DNA of 64,000 nt. It comes from Flavobacterium profundi. GTDB lineage: Bacteria > Bacteroidota > Bacteroidia > Flavobacteriales > Flavobacteriaceae. Below the pieces are notes generated by a model. That model was given only the letters and a program-made list of their open reading frames with translations. It did no database searches and was not told the DNA's origin. Made by a program: the position numbers and the translations under genes. The stretch spans positions 241,526 to 305,525 of the forward strand of contig NZ_VDCZ01000004.1 in assembly GCF_006491645.1 (NCBI RefSeq). Reading direction: 5' to 3'. Shown here in pieces: positions 43,171 through 52,391 of this stretch. Positions within the stretch are counted from its first letter, which is position 1. Each line of letters starts with the position of its first letter.

Positions 43171-44418
43171 ATGAATGCAACTTTAAAAAAAACAACTGTT
43201 TATCCACAGACAACTATAAAAATTACAGGTTCAAAATCAGAAACAAATCGTTTATTGCTTTTGAAGGCTTTGTTTCCAAACCTACATGTAGCAAACATTT
43301 CTAATTCTGATGATTCTGAAGCCATGCAAAATGCATTACAAGAAAAAGCAGAGTCTTCAGATATACGAATTGTCGATATTCATCATGCCGGAACTGCTAT
43401 GCGTTTTCTAACCGCTTATTTTGCTACTAAGGCTTTAAGTGATGTGGTTTTAACGGGGTCTCAAAGAATGCAAGAAAGACCTATTCAAATTTTGGTAGAG
43501 GCTTTGCAACAACTCGGTGTGGAAATCACCTATGAGAAAAACATGGGATATCCACCCATACGTATTAAAGGAAAAAAAATAACCGCTAATGAAGTTACGC
43601 TCAAAGCAGACATCAGTAGTCAATATATTTCAGCCTTATTATTAATTGCGCCTCAATTAGAAAACGGTTTGCAGCTCAATTTAGAGGGAACCATTACTTC
43701 AATGCCTTATTTAAAAATGACGTTAGCTTTATTGGAAGAATTAGGGGTTTCTACACATTTTGAAGGTAATCAAATTATAGTAAAACCAAAAGCAGAAGTG
43801 GCCAGTCAAGTAGTAACGGTTGAAAGTGATTGGAGTTCTGCATCTTATTGGTATTCAATAATTGCTTTGTCGGAAATGGGCACTCAAGTTACGTTATCTA
43901 GTTATAAAAAAAATAGTTTGCAAGGGGATGCTGCCTTAGCTGAAATGTATCAAAAATTTGGAGTCGAAACTGTTTTTAATGCTAATCATTCTATTACCCT
44001 TTCTAAAATTAAAGGGGCATTAGATGAAGTAGTTCGTTTTGAATTAAATAATTCTCCAGATATTGCTCAAACTATTGCGGTAACCTGTTTTGGTCTAGGA
44101 ATGGGTTGCGATTTATATGGTTTGCATACGTTGAAAATTAAAGAAACAGATCGTTTAGAGGCACTACAAAAGGAATTATCAAAATTAGGAGCTGCTATTT
44201 CAGTTACTAATGATTCTTTGCATTTGAAAGTCTCAAAGGAAAATCCTTTAGAAAATGTAAAAATTGCGACGTATCAAGATCATAGGATGGCCATGGCTTT
44301 TGCGCCTTTAGCATTGAAAGTTCCTATTGTTATTGAAGAAGCAGAAGTGGTAAGTAAATCCTATCCTGATTTTTGGAATGATTTAAGAAATGTAGGATTT
44401 ACAATCGAAGAAAATTAA
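43171..44418 (+). CDS. aroA: 3-phosphoshikimate 1-carboxyvinyltransferase (EPSP synthase)
   Basis: 415 residues: N-terminal GSKSETNRLLLLKAL, HHAGTAMRFLTAYFA, MQERPIQILVEAL, DISSQYISALL, NNSPDIAQTIAV (catalytic Asp), LKIKETDRLEAL and YQDHRMAMAFA. These are the EPSP synthase motifs. It joins PEP to shikimate-3-phosphate, linking the DAHP synthase/mutase gene at 33659 to chorismate supply. Length is slightly short of the usual 425-430. It is the last gene of the rsgA run and converges on tRNA-Pro 8 nt away. Confidence 0.93.
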   Translation: MNATLKKTTVYPQTTIKITGSKSETNRLLLLKALFPNLHVANISNSDDSEAMQNALQEKAESSDIRIVDIHHAGTAMRFLTAYFATKALSDVVLTGSQRMQERPIQILVEALQQLGVEITYEKNMGYPPIRIKGKKITANEVTLKADISSQYISALLLIAPQLENGLQLNLEGTITSMPYLKMTLALLEELGVSTHFEGNQIIVKPKAEVASQVVTVESDWSSASYWYSIIALSEMGTQVTLSSYKKNSLQGDAALAEMYQKFGVETVFNANHSITLSKIKGALDEVVRFELNNSPDIAQTIAVTCFGLGMGCDLYGLHTLKIKETDRLEALQKELSKLGAAISVTNDSLHLKVSKENPLENVKIATYQDHRMAMAFAPLALKVPIVIEEAEVVSKSYPDFWNDLRNVGFTIEEN

Positions 44419-44425
44419 AATAAAG

Positions 44426-44499
44426 TCGGGATGACTGGATTCGAACCAGCGACCCCTAGCACCCCATGCTAGTACGCTACCAGGCTGCGCTACATCCCG
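44426..44499 (-). tRNA. tRNA-Pro (anticodon GGG)
   Basis: Read on the minus strand: acceptor CGGGATG/CATCCCG, D-arm GCGCAGCCTGGTAGCGC, anticodon stem CTAGC/GCTAG around the loop ATGGGGT (anticodon GGG), and T-arm CTGGTTCGAATCCAG. The discriminator is A and CCA is not encoded. All 74 nt fold as a canonical cloverleaf without introns. Confidence 0.95.
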
Positions 44500-44506
44500 A
44501 ACGCTG

Positions 44507-44536
44507 CAAATGTAAATAAATTTTATCGTTTTACAA
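44507..44536 (-). promoter_or_regulatory. tRNA-Pro promoter
   Basis: On the minus strand TTG (44536-44534), 19 nt, then TACATTTG (44514-44507), an exact -33/-7 pair ending about 8 nt before the tRNA 5' end. Confidence 0.7.
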
Positions 44537-44721
44537 TTTGAATTTGATTTAAAATGGTTTTTCATTGTTTGGTTCCTATTGCATTCAATATCATATTTTA
44601 AATAAATAAGATTATAATTTTTTACAAAAATTTATAGCGAATTACATAAGCGTACAGAAGTAAAATAAGGCTGTATCTATAAAAAAATCAGTAAAAAGTA
44701 AGTTTTTTTTAAATAAATGCT

Positions 44722-44803
44722 TAGGGGTTGCTAGGTAAATAGAGGTTTGTTAAAAATAAATCTCATTTTACTTGACAACCCCTATTTCACAATCGTATAT
44801 TTG
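44722..44803 (+). promoter_or_regulatory. queA promoter with flanking inverted repeat
   Basis: TTG (44772-44774), 21 nt, then TATATTTG (44796-44803) form a good promoter. A perfect 9-bp inverted repeat TAGGGGTTG (44722-44730) / CAACCCCTA (44776-44784) has one arm within the promoter. It could be an operator or chance. The rest of 44540-44720 is AT-rich with nothing recognisable. Confidence 0.55.
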
Positions 44804-44862
44804 CACCCGTTTTGATTTCAGAAAAAATCTGATTTCTAAAATCTTAAATTTAAAATTTAACT

Positions 44863-45912
44863 ATGAAGTTATCACATTTCAATTTTAATTTACCTGAAGA
44901 ATTATTAGCAGAATTTCCAGCTGAGAACAGAGATGAATCTCGTTTGATGGTTGTTAATCGTAAGACAGGAACAATTGAGCATAAGATGTTTAAAGATATT
45001 ATCGATTATTTCGATGATGGTGATGTAATGGTATTAAATAATACGAAAGTTTTTCCTGCTCGTTTATATGGTAATAAGGAAAAAACAGGGGCACGTATTG
45101 AAGTATTTTTATTAAGAGAGCTTAATGCAGAACAACGTTTATGGGATGTATTGGTTGATCCAGCTCGTAAAATTAGAATTGGTAATAAATTGTATTTTGG
45201 TGATGATGATTCTCTAGTTGCTGAAGTAATTGATAATACAACTTCTAGAGGAAGAACTTTGCGTTTTTTATATGATGGTTCTTATGAAGAATTCAGAGAA
45301 AAATTAGTTGAACTTGGAGAAACTCCAATTCCTAAATATATCAACAGAGAAGTTACTCCTGAAGACGCAGAACGTTACCAAACGATTTATGCAAAAGAGG
45401 AAGGTGCGGTAGCTGCTCCAACTGCTGGATTACACTTTTCTAAGCATTTATTAAAACGTTTAGAAATTAAAGGAATTAATTTTGCAGAAGTTACCTTGCA
45501 TGTTGGTTTAGGTACTTTTAATCCAGTGGAAGTGGAAGATTTATCAAAACACAAAATGGATTCTGAAGAAATGATTATCAGTCAGGAAGCTTGCGATATA
45601 GTAAATAAAGCTAAAACTTCAAAGAAGAAAGTTTGCTGTATTGGAACAACTTCTATGCGTGCGATGGAAAGTTCGGTTTCTTCTCAAAGAACACTAAATC
45701 CTTATATAGGTTGGACCAATAAATTCATCTATCCTCCGTATGATTTTAGTATTGCTGATTGTATGGTAACGAATTTCCATACGCCAAAATCAACTTTATT
45801 AATGATGGTTTCTGCATTTTGCGGCCATGATTTAATGAAGAAAGCCTATGCTGAAGCGATTGAGCAAAAGTATAAGTTTTACTCTTATGGAGATGCGATG
45901 TTAATTTTGTAA
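44863..45912 (+). CDS. queA: S-adenosylmethionine:tRNA ribosyltransferase-isomerase
   Basis: 349 residues: [20 protein letters not shown] at the start, [41 protein letters not shown] and the C-terminal [17 protein letters not shown] are QueA motifs. It transfers the ribosyl part of SAM onto preQ1-tRNA to make epoxyqueuosine. queE, earlier in the same pathway, is at 58944 in this window. It is a single-gene unit with promoter and terminator. Confidence 0.95.
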   Translation: MKLSHFNFNLPEELLAEFPAENRDESRLMVVNRKTGTIEHKMFKDIIDYFDDGDVMVLNNTKVFPARLYGNKEKTGARIEVFLLRELNAEQRLWDVLVDPARKIRIGNKLYFGDDDSLVAEVIDNTTSRGRTLRFLYDGSYEEFREKLVELGETPIPKYINREVTPEDAERYQTIYAKEEGAVAAPTAGLHFSKHLLKRLEIKGINFAEVTLHVGLGTFNPVEVEDLSKHKMDSEEMIISQEACDIVNKAKTSKKKVCCIGTTSMRAMESSVSSQRTLNPYIGWTNKFIYPPYDFSIADCMVTNFHTPKSTLLMMVSAFCGHDLMKKAYAEAIEQKYKFYSYGDAMLIL

Positions 45913-45935
45913 TTTAGTATTAATTCAAGATAAAT

Positions 45936-45966
45936 AAAATCTCATCAGCAATGGTGAGATTTTTTT
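45936..45966 (+). terminator. Terminator after queA
   Basis: A stem AAAATCTCA (45936-45944) / TGAGATTTT (45955-45963), closed by a T-G wobble and followed by more T. Confidence 0.85.
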
Positions 45967-46112
45967 ATTTAGGAGAGATTTCAAATTGTTTTTTAAACGA
46001 CAAACTTTCTTTATGTATTAAGTTGTGGTTAATGTAAATTACAATTTTAACTTTTATAAAAACTTTCAAACCTTTAAACTTTTCAATACTTTTACGTGCA
46101 AATATAAACACA

Positions 46113-47402
46113 ATGAATTTTCAAAATACGAGAGAATTTGCTCAAGAGTTAGATCGTCAAGACGAATTAGCGAAATATAGAGAAGAATTTATTTTTCCTC
46201 AAGTAAACGGAAAAAATGTCATTTATTTTACGGGTAATTCCCTGGGTTTGCAATCTAAAGCAGCTAAAAAATATGTGGAAGAGGTTATGCAAGATTGGGG
46301 AAACTTAGCTGTAGAAGGTCATTTTTATGCAGACAAACCTTGGTGGGATTACCAAGAACGTTTTTGCCAGCCGTTAAGCGAAATTGTAGGAGCTAAACCT
46401 ACAGAAGTAGGTGTAATGAATACCCTAACTGTAAATCTTCATTTGTTGATGGTGTCTTTTTACCAACCTTCATCAAAAAAATTTAAAATTATTTGTGAAG
46501 AGAAAGCTTTTCCATCCGATCAATACATGTTTCAATCGCAAGTAGCATTTCATGCGAAAAGTATTGGATTTGATCCAAAAGAAGCCATTGTTGAAATCAA
46601 ACGAAGAGAAGGAGAACACAATATTCGGCTCGAAGATGTACTTTCTAAAATTGAAGAAGTTGGTGAGGAATTGGCTTTAGTTTTAATTGGCGGGGTTAAT
46701 TACTATACCGGTCAAGTGTTTGATATGAAAACCATTACAGAAGCTGGACATAAAGTGGGTGCCTTTGTAGGTTGGGATTTAGCACATGCGGCTGGAAATA
46801 TCGAACTGAAATTACACGATTGGAATGTGGATTTTGCCGCTTGGTGCAGTTATAAATACATGAATTCTGGGCCTGGAAATGCTTCGGGTTATTTTATCCA
46901 TGAAAAACATCATAACGATACTACTTTATCTCGTTTTGCAGGTTGGTGGGGACATAACAAGGAACGTCGTTTTCTAATGGAACCTAATTTTGATCCTGCT
47001 CGTAGTGCTGACGGTTGGCAAATTAGTAATTTACCAGTCTTAACATTGGCTCCATATTTGGCTTCTGTACATATGTTTGCTGCAATTGGTATGCCCAAAT
47101 TAATTAAAAAAAGAGACCTAATAACGAGTTATTTAGAATTCATACTTCATGAAATTGATGCTGAGATTGAAGGTACAGAATTTGAAATTATAACTCCTAG
47201 TAATCCCAATGAAAGAGCTTGTCAATTATCGGTTTATTTGCACGGACAAGGAAGAGCTTTATTTGAGTATTTAATGAAAAATGGAGTAATTACAGATTGG
47301 AGGGAACCCAATGTAATTCGATTAGCACCTGTGCCTTTGTATTCTTCTTTCGAAGACATGTATGAATTTGGACAAATTTTAAAAAAAGGAATTTTAGGGT
47401 AG
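46113..47402 (+). CDS. kynU: Kynureninase
   Basis: 429 residues: YFTGNSLGLQSKAA near the N terminus, VGVMNTLTVNLHLLM, DLAHAAGNIELKLHDW, PLP Lys248 in CSYKYMNSGPG, FAGWWGH and a C-terminal NVIRLAPVPLYSSF. It cleaves kynurenine or 3-hydroxykynurenine to anthranilate or 3-hydroxyanthranilate plus alanine. kmo, the hydroxylase of the same pathway, lies at 54014. The two together suggest de novo NAD from tryptophan or tryptophan catabolism. Confidence 0.95.
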   Translation: MNFQNTREFAQELDRQDELAKYREEFIFPQVNGKNVIYFTGNSLGLQSKAAKKYVEEVMQDWGNLAVEGHFYADKPWWDYQERFCQPLSEIVGAKPTEVGVMNTLTVNLHLLMVSFYQPSSKKFKIICEEKAFPSDQYMFQSQVAFHAKSIGFDPKEAIVEIKRREGEHNIRLEDVLSKIEEVGEELALVLIGGVNYYTGQVFDMKTITEAGHKVGAFVGWDLAHAAGNIELKLHDWNVDFAAWCSYKYMNSGPGNASGYFIHEKHHNDTTLSRFAGWWGHNKERRFLMEPNFDPARSADGWQISNLPVLTLAPYLASVHMFAAIGMPKLIKKRDLITSYLEFILHEIDAEIEGTEFEIITPSNPNERACQLSVYLHGQGRALFEYLMKNGVITDWREPNVIRLAPVPLYSSFEDMYEFGQILKKGILG

Positions 47403-47473
47403 ATTTAAATATTTGTAAGATTATAGACTAGGTTTCCGAATAGCTGTAATCAGACAATCTAATATAAATAAAA

Positions 47474-48556
47474 ATGACAAAACAACAAATTATAGAGAAT
47501 TTTGATCCGAGCCAACCAGGACTAGCGGATGCAACCATTTTTGGCTTGCCTTTTTCAGCAGAGCAAAGTGAAATCATTGTAATTCCTGTGCCTTGGGAAG
47601 TTACCGTAAGTTATGGTGCTGGAGCATCTGAAGGACCAGAAGCGATTTTAGATGCTTCTTTTCAAGTGGATTTATTGCATCAAGATTTTCCAGATTTATG
47701 GAAATTAGGAATCTATATGGATGAAGTTCCAGAACATTGGGCAAAAAATTCAGAAAAGTATAAAGGTTTGGCACAACCTATCATTGAAGCGTTAGAAAAT
47801 GGAGAAGATGTTGCTACTTTTCCAGCGTTGCAATCGGATTTAGATAAAATCAATAAAGTGTGTAGAGACTTGCATACGGAAGTAAAAGAACGCGTACAAT
47901 ATTGGATGGATAAAGGGAAAAAAGTGGTTCTTTTAGGAGGAGATCATTCGACACCTTTAGGATATTATGAGGCTTTGGCATCTAAATATGAAAGTTTTGG
48001 TATTTTACATTTAGATGCGCATATGGATTTGCGAATTGCCTATGAAGGGTTTACGTATTCTCATGCTTCTATAATGTATAATGCGTTGCAATTGCCTCAA
48101 ATTAGTAAAATTGTACAAGTTGGTATTCGCGATTTCTGTGAACAAGAAGTAGATGTCGTAACAAAAGAAAACGGAAGAGTGTTAGTACACACCGATTTAG
48201 ATTTGAAAAAACAATTGTTTGAAGGGAACACATGGCAACATTTGTGCGACACCATTATTAATTCTTTACCAAGAAAAGTTTGTGTTTCTTTTGATATCGA
48301 TGCTATGGATGCTTTATATTGTCCTAATACAGGAACACCAGTTCCAGGTGGATTAACCTATGAGCAAGCGGTTTATCTATTAAACAGATTAGTTGAATCG
48401 GGCAAAGAAATTATTGGTTTTGATTTAGTTGAAGTGGCACCAGGAGAAAATGACTGGGATGGAAATGTAGGTGCAAGAATGTTGTTCCAAATGTGTGGTG
48501 CGTTTGCCAAATCACAAAAAATGGAGGTTGGAGAGAAAATAGTATTTAAAAAGTAA
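47474..48556 (+). CDS. Arginase-family ureohydrolase (formimidoylglutamase-like)
   Basis: 360 residues with binuclear-manganese motifs in order: VLLGGDHSTPLGYY, ILHLDAHMDLR and SFDIDAMDALYCPN. These hold the His and Asp ligands of the ureohydrolase superfamily. Length and the N-terminal extension (about 50 residues) resemble the Bacteroidetes proteins called formimidoylglutamase. Arginase or agmatinase cannot be ruled out, and no other histidine-degradation gene is nearby. It lies 71 nt after kynU and 8 nt before the peptidase. Confidence 0.85.
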   Translation: MTKQQIIENFDPSQPGLADATIFGLPFSAEQSEIIVIPVPWEVTVSYGAGASEGPEAILDASFQVDLLHQDFPDLWKLGIYMDEVPEHWAKNSEKYKGLAQPIIEALENGEDVATFPALQSDLDKINKVCRDLHTEVKERVQYWMDKGKKVVLLGGDHSTPLGYYEALASKYESFGILHLDAHMDLRIAYEGFTYSHASIMYNALQLPQISKIVQVGIRDFCEQEVDVVTKENGRVLVHTDLDLKKQLFEGNTWQHLCDTIINSLPRKVCVSFDIDAMDALYCPNTGTPVPGGLTYEQAVYLLNRLVESGKEIIGFDLVEVAPGENDWDGNVGARMLFQMCGAFAKSQKMEVGEKIVFKK

Positions 48557-48564
48557 GATTTTAA

Positions 48565-50271
48565 ATGAAAAAGTTACTAGTATTCTTTTTACTACTATTT
48601 CAAGTTTCTTTTTCACAACATCAACTTACAGAAGTTCAAAAATTAGCTGCTACTTGTAAAATTTGGGGATTTCTGAAATATTATCATCCCAATGTTGCTG
48701 CTGGTCAGTTTGATTGGGATGAACAATTGTTTTCTATTCTGTCAAAAGTTGAGAAAAGCGATACTAAGGAAGAATTTTCTGAAGTAATTGAAAATTGGAT
48801 AGCGTCACTAGGGGATGTTTCTAAAATTGAAATTATTGATAAGCATCCAGAAGAAAACTATTTTTATAAAAATTTAGATTTTTCGTGGTTTACTAATTCT
48901 TCTCTTTTTTCAGATAAGCTTTCCAATATGTTACATTTTATAAAAGAGAATCGTTATCAAGGTAAACATTTTTATATTTATATGAAAACGGATGCTGGAG
49001 GGAAGGGTATACGTGAGGTTGAAATGGATGAACCAGGAGGAATACCTAGTTTGCAACATGAAAAAAGACCTGAGACTTTTACTTGGAAAGAAAAGAAATA
49101 TCGCTTATTAACGTTATTTAGATATTGGAATTTAATAGAATACTTTGCTCCAAATAAATATCTTACCGATAAAAAATGGAATCAATGTTTAAATGATATT
49201 CTCCCTAATATAATTTTTGCTAAAGATGAATTGTCTTATAATTATGCATTGTTGGAACTAGTGACTAATTTAAACGACAGCCATGCAACGTATTATATTT
49301 CGGACCATAATCCTAATTTGTTACTACCATTTTATCATAATTTTTTACCTGTGCTTCTAAATATAGTTGAAGATAAATTTGTAGTTACAAAAATTTTGAA
49401 TGACTCTTTGGCTAAAAAAAATGATTTGAAAGTTGGAGATGTAATCTTAAAACTAAATCATAAAACATTAGAAGACTATAAAAACGAATATAGAAATAAA
49501 ATTCCAGCATCAAACGAAGCTTATTTTGAAAAGAATCTTTTATTACAATTAAGGAGATTACCTGCAAAAAAAATAGATATAAAATTTGAAAGGAATGGAA
49601 AAATCAAGAAAAAAAGTATTGAGTTGTATTCTGAAACTTTTTTTGATGATCTAAAAAAAGCGACTAATGGGGAGAAATATAAAATTATTGAAGGTAATAT
49701 TGCATATCTCAATTTGGAAAATATTTATGAGGAAGATTTAAAAATTATTCTTCCATTGATAAAAAACACAAAAGGATTAATAATAGATATTCGGAATTAT
49801 CCTAACGGTGTTCATTTAGAGTTAGCCAAATTTTTAAATGCCTCACCAAAAGAATATGTGAAACAAATATATGCAGATTTAAAATATCCGGGTCGTTTTA
49901 TATGGGAAAAGGTTTTATTATGTGGAGAGGATAATCTTGATAATTATAAAGGTAAAGTAGTTGTTTTAGTAAATAATGAGACCATAAGTCATGCAGAATG
50001 GACTACTATGTGTCTGCAAGTATCTGAAAACGCAATCGTAATGGGAAGTCAAACTGCAGGAGCAGATGGCTGGAATGCATCAGTTAAAATCATTTTTAAT
50101 CACTTTGTCACTACTTTTACAGGTAAAGGCGTTTTTTATCCTGATGGAAAAGAGACCCAACGTATAGGAATAATTCCAGATATTGAAGTATTACCCACAA
50201 TTGAAGGTATTCGAAATAACAAAGATGAAGTTTTAGAAAGAGCTATAGAATATATAAATCTAGGGTTTTAA
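48565..50271 (+). CDS. S41 family (C-terminal processing) peptidase
   Basis: 568 residues, signal peptide MKKLLVFFLLLFQVSFSQ, an N-terminal helical domain (about 20-140), a PDZ-like domain (about 255-335, KKNDLKVGDVILKLNH) and the S41 catalytic core (about 350-560). The core has NNETISHAEWTTM (likely nucleophile Ser) and GSQTAGADGWN. Similar to tricorn-like/CtpA secreted peptidases of Bacteroidetes. Substrate unknown; periplasmic. Close to the ureohydrolase but functionally unrelated. Confidence 0.88.
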   Translation: MKKLLVFFLLLFQVSFSQHQLTEVQKLAATCKIWGFLKYYHPNVAAGQFDWDEQLFSILSKVEKSDTKEEFSEVIENWIASLGDVSKIEIIDKHPEENYFYKNLDFSWFTNSSLFSDKLSNMLHFIKENRYQGKHFYIYMKTDAGGKGIREVEMDEPGGIPSLQHEKRPETFTWKEKKYRLLTLFRYWNLIEYFAPNKYLTDKKWNQCLNDILPNIIFAKDELSYNYALLELVTNLNDSHATYYISDHNPNLLLPFYHNFLPVLLNIVEDKFVVTKILNDSLAKKNDLKVGDVILKLNHKTLEDYKNEYRNKIPASNEAYFEKNLLLQLRRLPAKKIDIKFERNGKIKKKSIELYSETFFDDLKKATNGEKYKIIEGNIAYLNLENIYEEDLKIILPLIKNTKGLIIDIRNYPNGVHLELAKFLNASPKEYVKQIYADLKYPGRFIWEKVLLCGEDNLDNYKGKVVVLVNNETISHAEWTTMCLQVSENAIVMGSQTAGADGWNASVKIIFNHFVTTFTGKGVFYPDGKETQRIGIIPDIEVLPTIEGIRNNKDEVLERAIEYINLGF

Positions 50272-50380
50272 AGCTTTTTTTTAGTAAATATTGTTTAAAT
50301 ATAAACTTTTAAAAAAATAATGTAAAACGAATCAGAGCTTTTGCGTGTAATTTTGAATTGTTAATTTAAAGATCAGAATT

Positions 50381-50761
50381 ATGAAAAAGTTAATGATAAT
50401 TATAGGATTAATTTCAATGGTTTCATGTAAGCAAACAGATACTGAAATGGAATTAGCAAAACAAGAAGTTTTAGATTCAATACAAGTTGCTCAAGAAAAA
50501 CAACGTGTTATCGATTCGATGGAACTTGTTGCAGCAAGACAAAAAGAAGTGATTTATGTAGATAATACACAAGCAGCACCAGAACGAAAAGGAATGAGTA
50601 ATGCAGCAAAAGGAGCGTTAATTGGAGCTGGAGTTGGAGCTGCAACAGGTGCTATTGTAAGTGATAAAAAAGGTACTGGTGCCATTATCGGTGGTTTAGC
50701 AGGTGCTGGTGTGGGTGCAGGAACTGGTGCCATCATAGATGAAAAGAAAAAGAAAGAATAG
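50381..50761 (+). CDS. Glycine-zipper lipoprotein
   Basis: 126 residues with a lipoprotein signal (MKKLMIIIGLISMVSCKQ, lipidation Cys17). A charged coiled-coil-like stretch (about 20-60) is followed by two glycine-zipper segments, GALIGAGVGAATGAIV and GAIIGGLAGAGVGAGTGAII, ending in a basic tail. It resembles SlyB/OmpA-associated glycine-zipper lipoproteins that insert into or tether membranes. Function is not known for this group. Confidence 0.8.
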   Translation: MKKLMIIIGLISMVSCKQTDTEMELAKQEVLDSIQVAQEKQRVIDSMELVAARQKEVIYVDNTQAAPERKGMSNAAKGALIGAGVGAATGAIVSDKKGTGAIIGGLAGAGVGAGTGAIIDEKKKKE

Positions 50762-50783
50762 TTATAGTTTAGGTTAGGTTGGT

Positions 50784-50820
50784 AAAAAAGAGTTGGGAAT
50801 TTTTTTCAACTCTTTTTTCG
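50784..50820. terminator. Bidirectional terminator between lipoprotein and FeS photolyase genes
   Basis: A 12-bp stem AAAAAAGAGTTG (50784-50795) / CAACTCTTTTTT (50807-50818). A and T tracts on either side let it act on both strands. Confidence 0.9.
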
Positions 50821-50821
50821 T

Positions 50822-52354
50822 TTAATAGCTATCTGGGTTTTCAATAATGTCTTGCGCTTTTTCTTTAATTTTGGATAATTCTTCTGGTTTTATTTTTTTT
50901 AATAGTGCTAACATCATTCCCATTCTTTGATTATTTTTAAAAAATTCTTTTTTATCATCTAAAAAATTCCAATACAAACTATTGAATGGACAAGCCTTGT
51001 TGCCTAATTTGTCTTTTACTTTATAATGACAATTTTTGCAATAATTACTCATTTTATGGATATAACTTCCTGAGGAAACATAAGGCTTTGTAGCTAAAAT
51101 ACCACCATCCGCATACTGACTCATACCTCTTGTATTGGGTAATTCTACCCATTCAATGGCGTCGATATAAACTCCTAAATACCATGCATCTACCGCATCA
51201 GGATTTAACTGTGTGAGTAAAGAAAAGTTTCCAATTACCATTAACCTTTGTATGTGATGCGCATAAGCTTCGTTTAAACTTTGATGTAAACTATGTTGCA
51301 TGCATTTCATTTTGGTTTTCCCTGTCCAATAAAAATCGGGTAGTTTATTGTAATTTTCTAATGTATTTAAAGTAGCATACTTTGGCATTTCTTTCCAATA
51401 AATACCTCTTACATATTCTCTCCAGCCTATAATTTGTCTTACAAAGCCCTCTATTTGAGCAATGTCAATTGTACTTTTATTTTTTTCATAATAGGAAACT
51501 ACCGTTTCAATTACTTCTTTTGGAGATATCATTTTTGAATTCATCGCAAATGATAATCGAGAATGAAAAAGAAACGAGTCGTTACTATACAAAGCATCTT
51601 GAAATGCACCAAAATGTTCCAAAAGATTTTCACAAAAATAGGTCAGTAAGGCAAGACTTTCTTTTCTGTTGGTTGGCCAAGGGAAATTAGTTAGATCAAT
51701 GGAGCCAAACGTTTTTACGCCCGCTTTTTCAATTTCTTCAACCAATTTGGTTACGTCTTTATGATATAAAAAGGGTTTTGGAATCGTAATTTCTTCATTG
51801 TACTTATTTCTATTTTTATGATCATAATTCCATTTTCCGCCAAGAGGTTGGTCATTAATCACTAAAATTTGATGTTTTTTACGCATCATGCGATAAAAAT
51901 TTTCCATGAGAAGGCTTTTTTTTCCTTCAAAGAAGTTTGCTAATTCGGTTCGTGTAGTATAAAAATGTTCCGTATCAAAAACTTCAGATGTAATTTTTAA
52001 ATTGGAACAAATTTCTTTCAGTTGTTGGTCTAACCGAAATTCATCCGGTAATTGATATTCGAATTTTTCAATTTGTTTTTCTTCAATAACTTGTGCAATT
52101 ATTTTTTCCAAATTTTGAAGGTTTTTTGGGTCTGAAATAGTAAAATAGACAATTTGATGCCCTGCTTTTTCAATGGCTTCCGCAAAATTTCGCATGGACA
52201 GAAAAAATGCTACTACTTTTTGAATATGGTGTTTGACATAATCGGTTTCCTGACGCATTTCTGCCATTAGGTAAATTGTGTTTGTATCTTTTTCTTTATA
52301 CCAAGAATGTTTTGCATTGAGTTGGTCACCTAGTATAAGTCGCAGTTTTTTCAT
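50822..52354 (-). CDS. FeS-containing photolyase (deoxyribodipyrimidine photolyase-related, PhrB/CryB-like)
   Basis: 510 residues of the DPRP (FeS-BCP) group: RLILGDQLNAKHSWY at the N terminus, IIGWREYVRGIYW, and HIQRLMVIGNFSLL in the FAD domain. The four cluster cysteines Cys351, Cys439, Cys442 and Cys455 (KCMQH, YCKNCHY, KACPF) are spaced as in Agrobacterium PhrB. Such enzymes repair (6-4) photoproducts with light. It is in one operon with the cryptochrome DASH-like gene, 37 nt apart. Confidence 0.93.
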   Translation of the reverse strand: MKKLRLILGDQLNAKHSWYKEKDTNTIYLMAEMRQETDYVKHHIQKVVAFFLSMRNFAEAIEKAGHQIVYFTISDPKNLQNLEKIIAQVIEEKQIEKFEYQLPDEFRLDQQLKEICSNLKITSEVFDTEHFYTTRTELANFFEGKKSLLMENFYRMMRKKHQILVINDQPLGGKWNYDHKNRNKYNEEITIPKPFLYHKDVTKLVEEIEKAGVKTFGSIDLTNFPWPTNRKESLALLTYFCENLLEHFGAFQDALYSNDSFLFHSRLSFAMNSKMISPKEVIETVVSYYEKNKSTIDIAQIEGFVRQIIGWREYVRGIYWKEMPKYATLNTLENYNKLPDFYWTGKTKMKCMQHSLHQSLNEAYAHHIQRLMVIGNFSLLTQLNPDAVDAWYLGVYIDAIEWVELPNTRGMSQYADGGILATKPYVSSGSYIHKMSNYCKNCHYKVKDKLGNKACPFNSLYWNFLDDKKEFFKNNQRMGMMLALLKKIKPEELSKIKEKAQDIIENPDSY

Positions 52355-52391
52355 GTTTATTATTTGTCTGTTATGATTTTCGTCTCATTTC

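Noticed and set aside
44383..44565. 60-codon minus-strand ORF over the tRNA
   Set aside because: It reads through tRNA-Pro(GGG); the cloverleaf and the exact promoter explain the sequence.
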